The notes beneath the pieces were generated by a model that saw nothing but the letters and a program-made list of their open reading frames with translations, ran no database searches and had not been told where the DNA came from. A stretch of 18,389 nucleotides of DNA from a bacterium (GTDB taxonomy: Bacteria > Arandabacterota > Arandabacteria > Arandabacterales > Arandabacteraceae), in assembly GCA_025774405.1 (NCBI GenBank), contig JALGWB010000009.1, forward strand, positions 1 to 18,389, written 5' to 3'. This document shows, in pieces, positions 1 to 7,278 of the stretch. Position 1 is the stretch's first letter, and every line of letters starts with the position of its first letter. A program made the translations under genes and the position numbers.

Positions 1-3000
1 TATTGGCCGGGTGTCTATGTCTGGCTGACTTCGTCCGGCACAGCCGCTTCGAGGATAACCTATCGCAAATATGGCTCCGGTGACGTAATCCTCGACATGG
101 GTGGAATCGACTGGTCCGTTATGCTGGTTGATGGTGATTACGTGACTGTTGATGGATTCGAGCTTATCAATTCAGCCCACTATGGCATCTACTTACGTGG
201 TAGCAACTGTGAGGTAACCAATTGCCGCATCTATAATAACGACTGGGGCGGCATCTACATTGAGGGCGACAGTGCCTTCATTTACAGAAATGTGATCTAC
301 TACTGTGGGTACGATGCCATCGGCAATGACGCCGTTGGAGAGGCAAACGTCTACCTCAACAATACCCTTTACGGGTGCGATCTTGCCGGTATCTGGGTTC
401 AATCAGGCTCACCTAACATTCGAATTTACAATAGCATCATGGTCGGCAATGAATATGGAATTGCTGCCGAAGGTGATGTGATCAGTGCCTATAACGATGT
501 CTGGGCCAATTGGGGCGACGACTACACGGGTGGAGTTGCAGATTCAACTGGTGGCATCTCAGCCGATCCCCTCTTCATAGATCCGGTCAGTGGTGATTTC
601 AGTCTCCAGTATGGTTCACCCTGCATAGATGCAGGGCTTGACCTCGGCTATGCCTATATCGGAGCTGCACCCGACATTGGAGCAATCGAAAGTGACTACT
701 CCACAACAATCACGTGGATAGATGTGGAGCCTGAGAGTGTGATTGTGGTTGAGGGGGGTGTTCGGCAATTCACAGTGGGTGGGTATGATGGGGATTCGAA
801 TTTTGTGGTTGATCTTACTGATTCAGTTGAGTGGGTGACGACTGATCCTGGTGGGAGTATTACATCGGGTGGGTTATACACAGCGGGGTATGAGTTATCG
901 CCACCTGGATACGTGGTGGTGGCTCGTTATGGTGAGTTGAGTGATACCTCTGGGGTGTGGGTGGTGACGAGTGGGGCATTGGCGCACATTCGGATTGAGT
1001 TGTTGGATGGGGTAGAGGTTGGGGATACGGTGTTGACGGCGGATGAGGCGTTGCATTTGTGGTGTCGTGGATATGATTCTGGGTGGAATCTGTTGGGTGA
1101 TGAGGTGGTGAGTTGGCGTTTATTGGGAGACAGCATAGGTGTGTTGAGTGGTGGTTATGGTGAGGATGTGGTTTTGGACATGTGTTTGGTTGGATTGGGG
1201 ATGGTTGAGGTTGAGGGTGGAGGGGGTTTGAAGGACACGACGGGTGTGTTGAGGGTGTTGGCAGGGGAGCCGGTGGAGTTGGATGTTAAGCCGGACAGTG
1301 TGGTGGTGAGTGCAGACAGTGTGGTTGGTTTTAGTTGTGTTTCTTATGATGGTGATGGGAACTTGACGGAACCTCAGGTTGAGGTTGGATGGGGTGTGAT
1401 TGGTGGGATAGGGGAGATAGATGGGTTGGGTGTATTTGAGGCTGGGCGGGTTGGGGTAGGAGGGGTATATGCGGTTGGTTCTGGGTTGAGTGACACAGCC
1501 TGGGTCCAGGTCACACCAGGCACAATCACCTGGCTGGTCATATCGCCTGATTCTGCTGATCTGGTGGTTGGCGAAAAAGTCGTCTTCGAAGCAGTTGGCT
1601 ATGATAGTGATGCTAACGTCACCGCCACAGAAGAGCTTTCATGGCAGGTGACCGGAGGCATCGGTAGTATTGATAATGCGGGTAACTTTGAGGCCTGTGC
1701 AGTTGGAACTGGTTCAGTCATAGTTACAGATGAGCCAACAGCAATAAGCGATACAGCGGTCGTCATAGTCCATGATAATGGTCTCTACCTCGTTGTCATT
1801 GAGCCAGATACGGCAACCGTCAAGATAAATGGCAGCATTCACTTCATTGCCCATGGCTTCAATTTCAATTTCGAGCCAGTTGATGTAGGTGAGATAACCT
1901 GGAATGTGATAGATGGCATAGGCACGATTGACGGCGATGGCAATTTCACCGCTCTTAACCCAGGCACTGGAAGAATAAGCGCTACAAGCAGTATTCGCTC
2001 CGTCACAGACACAACAGGACTTGTTGTTGTAGGCTTGCCAACTGCAACTTCACTCCCAATCGGCGACCAGATTGCCCAACCGCTCCAGACCGATGTACCT
2101 GTTGTTGGCTTCAGGTTGAGTAATGCTTTTGACAATGTGGTCGTAATCGACAGCATAATCCTTCGTACCGCCTGCCATGGTAAGGGGACAACCAATGAGG
2201 TACTGACAAACATCAGCAGACTTGCGGTTTATCTTGATAGCAATGCCAACGAGAGCTTCGATGGTGAAGACACCGAAATCACTTCAACCGATGTGATTTC
2301 TCAAGCCAACACAATCAACATGGGCTCAACAGTGATACCACCTGGTTCGAGTCGGAGCTTCTTTGTGGCAATAGACATCGCAAAGTATGCGACCGATGGT
2401 GACTCGCTTGACTTCTATGTTCTCACACAGGAAATCCAGACCGGCAGTGGCACTCCTTTCGCTGGTTCCGATACCCTCAATTCGCTTGGTGTTGTCAGGG
2501 TTGATGGTTTGGTCTCGGGGCAGATTGATCTTGTACCGATGGGAACTGACACCGTCGGTTTCGAGGACGGGCTGGTGCCGATCCTGGCCCTCGATATTCC
2601 TGGCAATGGCTATAGCGATGATGTACTCGAAGTCTTTTCGGTTTATAATGAGGGCACTGCGGATTCAGTCGATGTTGATTCACTCCTGCTTTACCTCGAC
2701 GATGGGGACCATGGTTGGAATGAAGCAGATCAACGCATTGGCAGCCTCTCATTCACCGGTGAACACTGGGAAGTCAGTGGACTCTCGGTGCCACTTCAAT
2801 CAGGCATCCAGCGTTTCTTCCTTGTGGTAAGGGTATCTCCCCTGGCACGCTCCGGGGCAACGCTTGCCTTCGGCATACCACTCCACGGGCTGGAGATGTC
2901 ATCGGACAACGATGGTCCAATTGACGCCCCAGTTGCCTCAGTAGAAACTGTCACCATAGTCTCGACAGGTGGGCTTGCTTTCACAGCTCATGATCTATCT

Positions 3001-6000
3001 GGCAGACAGGTCTATCCGGGTGACAGCACCGGACCCATATTTGCTTTCGACATATCCAATACCTATAGCGAAGCCGTCCATATCGACAGTCTGACCTTGA
3101 CCTTCACAGGGATCGATCCTGATGGTGCGTCCCAGCCTCAGGTCGATAGCCAGATAGATGTGGTCAAGCTCCTCCGTGAAGGCGACGGAGATGTTTCGGT
3201 CGAAACCCAGAGTGACTCCCTGCTTGCAACCGGTTTGCTCGAGAATGGCAAAGTGACCTTGCTCGTCGACATTGGCTTGCCATCACGAGGAGTTTCGACA
3301 CTATATGTTACTGCAGATCTCGATTCACTCCTTCCCAAGGATGGCAATCTATTGAGCTTTGCAATCCAATCTCCTCAAGATGTCAAAGCGGAAGGGGAGG
3401 TTGAGGTCATCGGGGATTTTCCTCTGACAAATCGCCAGCCGCTTGTGGTTGAGATCTTTCGGGCAGCAACTGTTACAGTTCATCCGATCAAAGGCAAGAC
3501 ACTGTATGGAGGGCAGAAACACTGTCCAGTGCTTGACTTTGATCTTCCGCAGAATGGATATGCCTCTGATTCCCTCTATAGGCTCGAACTGATTAGCATT
3601 GGCCAGGTATCCGCCAGTGAGGCTGTCGATAAGATCAACCTCGTTGCTGACATAGATGCAAATGGGCCAGGTGGGAACGACATCCTGCTCGGTGAGCTCA
3701 CCTTCGATGAGGGCAGCTGGGCAATTGATGGCATGGGCTATCCGCTTCGTGATTGTAGTCGTTTCATAGTGACAGTCGACATTCGCAATGATGATTTCTA
3801 TGGCGGCACGCTTGGTTTTGAAATCCCGATCGGCGGCATCGGATATTCCTCAGGTGCAGATGGTCCGGATGATGGGCCAATTACCAATCCTGAAGCGCAT
3901 CTGCTTTTCCCTGCCAATCGACTGACTGTAATCCCTATTCCTATGCAAACCATGGATGTCAATCCGGGTGAGAAAGAAGTTCCGCTTCTCACTTTTGCGC
4001 TCTACAACGGTTACATTGACCAGCCCAAGATGCTTCAAAGGGTGAGATTATCGAATCATACACGATCTCATGCGACTTTGGATTACCGTGACAGTGAATT
4101 GGGACAGGTCTCACTATTCTATGATAGTGATGGCGACCGATCATTCGATGATGATTCGCTCCTGGCAACAGGTTATTTCGAGGGTGGCGAGCTCCAGCTG
4201 GCAGGTCTCAACGTCGCACTTGCTCCCGAGTCACTCTCCTACTTCTTTGTGCTGAGTGACCTACCTCTTGACATGATTGATTCCGACACGCTTGTTGTGA
4301 CAATTGACACCCAGGCTGATTTTGGTCTTGATCAGCAAGTCAACATAAATGGTGACATCCCTGTATCGAGGGGTGGCTATCTTGTAGTTGATGGTTCTGT
4401 TGCTGCTCAATATGAAGTCGGGCAGGTTCAGGTGAGGACACTTTCGCCTGGTGACCAGGATGTTACCCTCTTTGCATTCTGCCCAGCCCACAATGGAGAA
4501 ATGGCTGACACCCTGACCCAGGTTGTGATTACCAACCAGGGCAATGCCGATTCCACGGATATCAGTCGGCTCGAGCTACTGCTGGATCTCGATGAGGATT
4601 TTGAGGTTGACGGCGACGATAGCTTGCTTGGGGAGTTCATTTTTGAGGGCGATGGATGGTCAGTGAGTGGCCTGAACCTCAGGATTGCTGATGCAGCACC
4701 GATTCTTCTGGTTGCAGGTGACATCGATCAGCAAGCACGCCCAGAAGCGAGCTTCAAAGCCTCAATCCCGCTCGGTGGTTGTGCTTTCACCTCTGATAAC
4801 GATGGACCTATTGACACCCCCGTCAGCAGCAATCAGACTTTCATAATATCGAGCTCGACCCTGAAAGTCGCATACACCGGGCTTAAGTCCAGGTACTCAG
4901 TTGGTCAGCAAATAGATCTACATGTTATCGTAACCAATCTCTCAAGCTTCCCACTTGAAGATGTTAGTTGCAGGGTAGTACCGATTGGGGCCAGTGTTGC
5001 TGCCGATTCAGATTTTGTTGGCTCGAAGAGGATAGAACCCGGAGGATACGTTGAATTCAACAGTAGATTCATCGGTGTGGCCCCGGGGACTGCAAGTTGG
5101 CAGATTCAGGCATACTCGAAATCGCTGGCTGAATCTTCTGCCGTGATATTGACACAGACCACCTCCATAGAGAAAGTTCCGGCCGGTGTGTGGCTTGAGC
5201 TTATAGGCTCAGTACCAACAGCGGTTACGCGAGGACAGAGCCACCTTTTCCCGCTGAGCCTGAGATATCGACACGTGTCACCTTTTGATTCGACCGCTGC
5301 AATCAGCCTCGATAGCCTGGCTATTGCTCAATCGTTTGCCATTTCGGTGCCAGATGAGCAGGCGGTTAGATTCGTTGATACGAATACTGGTGACCCTGTC
5401 TCGATTGATCCAGCCATAACCTTCCCGCTTACCATACCGCCTTGCCTGATAACCAATCAGTCGAGGAAAGTGGCGGTATCCTGCGTTGCTCCAGACCTTG
5501 ACAAGATAAACTTCGGACAGCAAGATGTTCGGCTCCTCAAGATCATACTTCGTCACCAGGGTGACGAAAAGACCTCACAAGTGCAGCTTACACGAGTGAC
5601 ATTTAAGCTGGTCGATGAGAAGGGCTCAGCATTCAAGCCCTCAGATCTTTTCACAGAAGTGGAGCTGGTGGTTGGCCAAGCGGTAATCGGTGAGCTTCGA
5701 GCTGATGAGATGGATTCACTTCGCGCAACGATCTTACCGACAGCCCCGCCTGTGCTAAGCCCGGGTCAAAGCGATAGCATAAGTATCAGGGCATCAGTGA
5801 AGTCTCAGTCGAATATCAATGCCTTTCAGATAATTGTCAAAGACAGTACGTGGATAAGACTCCGGGATCTCAGCTCCGGTGCGGTGATTGAAGCCGTTGA
5901 CGATCCACTCGATGGCGGTTCAACATTCCCGATGGTATCTCCCCTCATTGCTCTCAGCCAACCAGCCGAGAGTCCATTCCTCTGCATGGAGTGTGACCTT

Positions 6001-7278
6001 CCAGATGAGGTCTTTGCTGGAGATAAGGGTGTGGAGCTGTTATCACTTGGATTCAGCTATCCTGTATCTCCTGCTTATTCTAGCGTTATCATTGAAGGAT
6101 TGGAAGTGGGCATATTCGATTCACTTGATAGATGGCTTGATCCAACCGAACTTTTCGATCGAATAGGCTATCGCTTGAATGGAGGCACGATTATCTACGA
6201 GAGCTCCATCGATCTTGATCGTGGCAATATCGTCTTTGATTTCTCGGATGAGCCTGCCCTTGAGCCCGGCAGCGCCACCACCATCCAGCTAGTTGCCGAC
6301 ATCGAACCCGATGTGCCGTATGATGGCTTTCTCATCATGTTGGCTGATGAGGATGCGATCGCCTTGAGAGATGCCACCGATCCCGGCCGACCGATCGGTT
6401 TCACAAGACATGATGACTGTCCACTGGAGTTACCTTTCAGCAGCCATCTTGTTAAGGTGCTTATGCCAGCTGGTATGCCCATAGTGCGGATCAATCCCTT
6501 GCCACTTGGTGTCAGTTTTCCAGGTGAAAGCAAAGTCAATCTCGCAGACATCGCTGTGAGCTACGGTTCATCCCGCAAGGGTGACCTCTTGCTGGTTCAA
6601 ACCAGAGGTCATCTACTGAAGCGGACCCCTGATGGTTTGAGCGAAACCTCCCCGGGAGAGATTTTCCAGACTTTAGATCTCATGGTGGACGGAAGAGTCG
6701 CTGCAACCAGCGAGCCTGGAGACAGTAGCTTTGTTCTTGTCCCCACTGAGGACTGTATTATTCCCGGCGGCAGTGTGATTGAGGTGAGACTCGAAGGCTC
6801 AATCAGCCCGGATGCGCCCCTAGGAAATTATGTCATTCAATTCACCGATTCATCTTCGATTGGTTTCGTTGATCGCCACCTCTTGACGCCTGTGGATGCA
6901 GCCCTTGCGACCTCGCAATATCCGATCGTGACGAGAGAATTCTCAATTGTTTCAAGTGACTTAAGCGGATCACTAAGCAATTATCCAAATCCTTTCCGAC
7001 CTCAGGACGGCACAACCGTGGCATACGTTTTGAGTGAGGATGCCCATGTGGATATAGAGATCTATACCGTGACCGGTGATTTGGTGAGGAAGCTTGCAAT
7101 CGATGCTTATCGAGAGGCAGGTGGCTACCCGGAGGATGGTGAAGTCAGCGATGTGTGGGATGGGCGGACTGATGATGGCAGGATTGTGCTTCCTGGAACC
7201 TACCTGCTCAGGCTAACCGCAAGATACGCTTCGGGACGCACCGAGGAGGTGCTGAGAAAGGTGGCAGTCATAAGATGA
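1..7278 (+). CDS. Giant multi-domain secreted surface protein, 5' partial (beta-helix, Ig-like repeats, FlgD/T9SS-type C-terminus)
   Basis: The reading frame is open from the first base, so the start and any signal peptide lie upstream; 2425 residues are visible (numbered from base 1). Residues 1 to about 232 look like a right-handed parallel beta-helix (short G/N/D-rich coils with YNS and GIY-type turns), ending in the DPLF...GSPCIDAG...PDIGAIE pattern common at the end of such domains. Residues about 237-680 are five Ig-like repeats with a GYDxDxN-type motif. Residues about 679-1619 are six units of about 157 residues in two alternating subtypes, each with an acidic loop. Residues about 1620-2320 are further beta-rich modules I do not recognise. 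Residues 2327-2425 begin with NYPNPF and contain WDGRTDDGR and GTYLLRL, matching FlgD-like / type IX secretion type A C-terminal domains. The role is inferred as a cell-surface or secreted structural or adhesive protein; no catalytic motif was seen. The stop overlaps the next start as ATGA. Confidence 0.9.
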   Translation, partial: YWPGVYVWLTSSGTAASRITYRKYGSGDVILDMGGIDWSVMLVDGDYVTVDGFELINSAHYGIYLRGSNCEVTNCRIYNNDWGGIYIEGDSAFIYRNVIYYCGYDAIGNDAVGEANVYLNNTLYGCDLAGIWVQSGSPNIRIYNSIMVGNEYGIAAEGDVISAYNDVWANWGDDYTGGVADSTGGISADPLFIDPVSGDFSLQYGSPCIDAGLDLGYAYIGAAPDIGAIESDYSTTITWIDVEPESVIVVEGGVRQFTVGGYDGDSNFVVDLTDSVEWVTTDPGGSITSGGLYTAGYELSPPGYVVVARYGELSDTSGVWVVTSGALAHIRIELLDGVEVGDTVLTADEALHLWCRGYDSGWNLLGDEVVSWRLLGDSIGVLSGGYGEDVVLDMCLVGLGMVEVEGGGGLKDTTGVLRVLAGEPVELDVKPDSVVVSADSVVGFSCVSYDGDGNLTEPQVEVGWGVIGGIGEIDGLGVFEAGRVGVGGVYAVGSGLSDTAWVQVTPGTITWLVISPDSADLVVGEKVVFEAVGYDSDANVTATEELSWQVTGGIGSIDNAGNFEACAVGTGSVIVTDEPTAISDTAVVIVHDNGLYLVVIEPDTATVKINGSIHFIAHGFNFNFEPVDVGEITWNVIDGIGTIDGDGNFTALNPGTGRISATSSIRSVTDTTGLVVVGLPTATSLPIGDQIAQPLQTDVPVVGFRLSNAFDNVVVIDSIILRTACHGKGTTNEVLTNISRLAVYLDSNANESFDGEDTEITSTDVISQANTINMGSTVIPPGSSRSFFVAIDIAKYATDGDSLDFYVLTQEIQTGSGTPFAGSDTLNSLGVVRVDGLVSGQIDLVPMGTDTVGFEDGLVPILALDIPGNGYSDDVLEVFSVYNEGTADSVDVDSLLLYLDDGDHGWNEADQRIGSLSFTGEHWEVSGLSVPLQSGIQRFFLVVRVSPLARSGATLAFGIPLHGLEMSSDNDGPIDAPVASVETVTIVSTGGLAFTAHDLSGRQVYPGDSTGPIFAFDISNTYSEAVHIDSLTLTFTGIDPDGASQPQVDSQIDVVKLLREGDGDVSVETQSDSLLATGLLENGKVTLLVDIGLPSRGVSTLYVTADLDSLLPKDGNLLSFAIQSPQDVKAEGEVEVIGDFPLTNRQPLVVEIFRAATVTVHPIKGKTLYGGQKHCPVLDFDLPQNGYASDSLYRLELISIGQVSASEAVDKINLVADIDANGPGGNDILLGELTFDEGSWAIDGMGYPLRDCSRFIVTVDIRNDDFYGGTLGFEIPIGGIGYSSGADGPDDGPITNPEAHLLFPANRLTVIPIPMQTMDVNPGEKEVPLLTFALYNGYIDQPKMLQRVRLSNHTRSHATLDYRDSELGQVSLFYDSDGDRSFDDDSLLATGYFEGGELQLAGLNVALAPESLSYFFVLSDLPLDMIDSDTLVVTIDTQADFGLDQQVNINGDIPVSRGGYLVVDGSVAAQYEVGQVQVRTLSPGDQDVTLFAFCPAHNGEMADTLTQVVITNQGNADSTDISRLELLLDLDEDFEVDGDDSLLGEFIFEGDGWSVSGLNLRIADAAPILLVAGDIDQQARPEASFKASIPLGGCAFTSDNDGPIDTPVSSNQTFIISSSTLKVAYTGLKSRYSVGQQIDLHVIVTNLSSFPLEDVSCRVVPIGASVAADSDFVGSKRIEPGGYVEFNSRFIGVAPGTASWQIQAYSKSLAESSAVILTQTTSIEKVPAGVWLELIGSVPTAVTRGQSHLFPLSLRYRHVSPFDSTAAISLDSLAIAQSFAISVPDEQAVRFVDTNTGDPVSIDPAITFPLTIPPCLITNQSRKVAVSCVAPDLDKINFGQQDVRLLKIILRHQGDEKTSQVQLTRVTFKLVDEKGSAFKPSDLFTEVELVVGQAVIGELRADEMDSLRATILPTAPPVLSPGQSDSISIRASVKSQSNINAFQIIVKDSTWIRLRDLSSGAVIEAVDDPLDGGSTFPMVSPLIALSQPAESPFLCMECDLPDEVFAGDKGVELLSLGFSYPVSPAYSSVIIEGLEVGIFDSLDRWLDPTELFDRIGYRLNGGTIIYESSIDLDRGNIVFDFSDEPALEPGSATTIQLVADIEPDVPYDGFLIMLADEDAIALRDATDPGRPIGFTRHDDCPLELPFSSHLVKVLMPAGMPIVRINPLPLGVSFPGESKVNLADIAVSYGSSRKGDLLLVQTRGHLLKRTPDGLSETSPGEIFQTLDLMVDGRVAATSEPGDSSFVLVPTEDCIIPGGSVIEVRLEGSISPDAPLGNYVIQFTDSSSIGFVDRHLLTPVDAALATSQYPIVTREFSIVSSDLSGSLSNYPNPFRPQDGTTVAYVLSEDAHVDIEIYTVTGDLVRKLAIDAYREAGGYPEDGEVSDVWDGRTDDGRIVLPGTYLLRLTARYASGRTEEVLRKVAVIR
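715..1500 (+). other. C-poor, G+T-rich compositional island within the giant gene
   Basis: Hand counting gives about 43 C in the 540 bases from 961 to 1500, 4 C in 1141-1260 and none in 1381-1440, whereas 1561-1620 has 10 C in 60. Leucine is almost always TTG, valine GTG or GTT and glycine GGT or GGG here, against CTC/CTT, GTC and GGC in flanking parts of the same frame. The frame stays open and the protein remains a plausible Ig-like fold, so this is a codon and base-composition shift, not a breakdown of coding. The edges fall close to repeat-unit boundaries. Confidence 0.85.
1444..1465 (+). other. Canonical G-quadruplex motif on the coding strand
   Basis: Four G runs of at least three (1444-1446, 1448-1450, 1453-1456, 1462-1465) are separated by loops of 1, 2 and 5 bases, which satisfies the G3+N1-7 rule. 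A looser five-run cluster lies just upstream at 1391-1430. Being on the non-template strand, it would also be present in the mRNA. Folding is inferred. Confidence 0.55.
2035..4857 (+). repeat. Six alternating A/B protein repeats of about 157 residues with acidic loops
   Basis: Subtype A units begin near 2035, 2968 and 3931, and subtype B units near 2524, 3454 and 4402. Subtype B ends in a SSDNDGPID-like signature whose DGP codons start at 2911, 3859 and 4801, spaced 948 and 942 bases. Subtype A2 and A3 share SLLATG after the loop. Every unit has an Asp/Asn/Glu-rich loop after a hydrophobic strand, at about 2236, 2698, 3178, 3649, 4123 and 4585. The best example, DSDGDRSFDDD at 4123, resembles an EF-hand-like calcium loop. 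Calcium binding is inference. I cannot name the domain family. Confidence 0.75.
6979..7278 (+). other. C-terminal FlgD-like / type IX secretion-type sorting domain of the giant protein
   Basis: The last 99 residues start at NYPNPF (6979-6996), followed by a VAYVLSEDAHVDIEIYTVTGD segment of the IY-D-V-x-G-x-L-V type, WDGRTDDGR from 7156 and GTYLLRL, and end in a short basic KVAVIR tail. This order is typical of T9SS type A C-terminal domains and of the FlgD Ig-like domain that resembles them. The sorting function is inferred from family knowledge and from the adjacent PorV-like gene. Confidence 0.75.

Larger units (their letters stand above)
709..2040 (+). repeat. Five tandem Ig-like (bacterial Big-type) protein repeats
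   Basis: Units start near bases 709, 979, 1267, 1522 and 1783, each 80-96 codons. Each opens with a strand such as ITWIDVEPES, ELDVKPDSV, TWLVISPDS or LVVIEPDTA. Each then has a GYDGDSN-like turn (GGYDGDSN, RGYDSGWN, VSYDGDGN, VGYDSDAN; degenerate HGFNFNFE in the last), a W strand and a GGIGxIDxxGxF-like segment in units 3-5. Big-type family membership is inferred from this pattern, not from a search. Units 1-3 use very different codons from units 4-5. Confidence 0.7.

Noticed and set aside
715..1500. Diversity-generating retroelement variable region as the cause of the odd composition
   Set aside because: Such elements mutate adenines in a short 3' repeat and need a template repeat and reverse transcriptase. 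Here both A and C are low over ~780 bases mid-gene and no reverse transcriptase is present.
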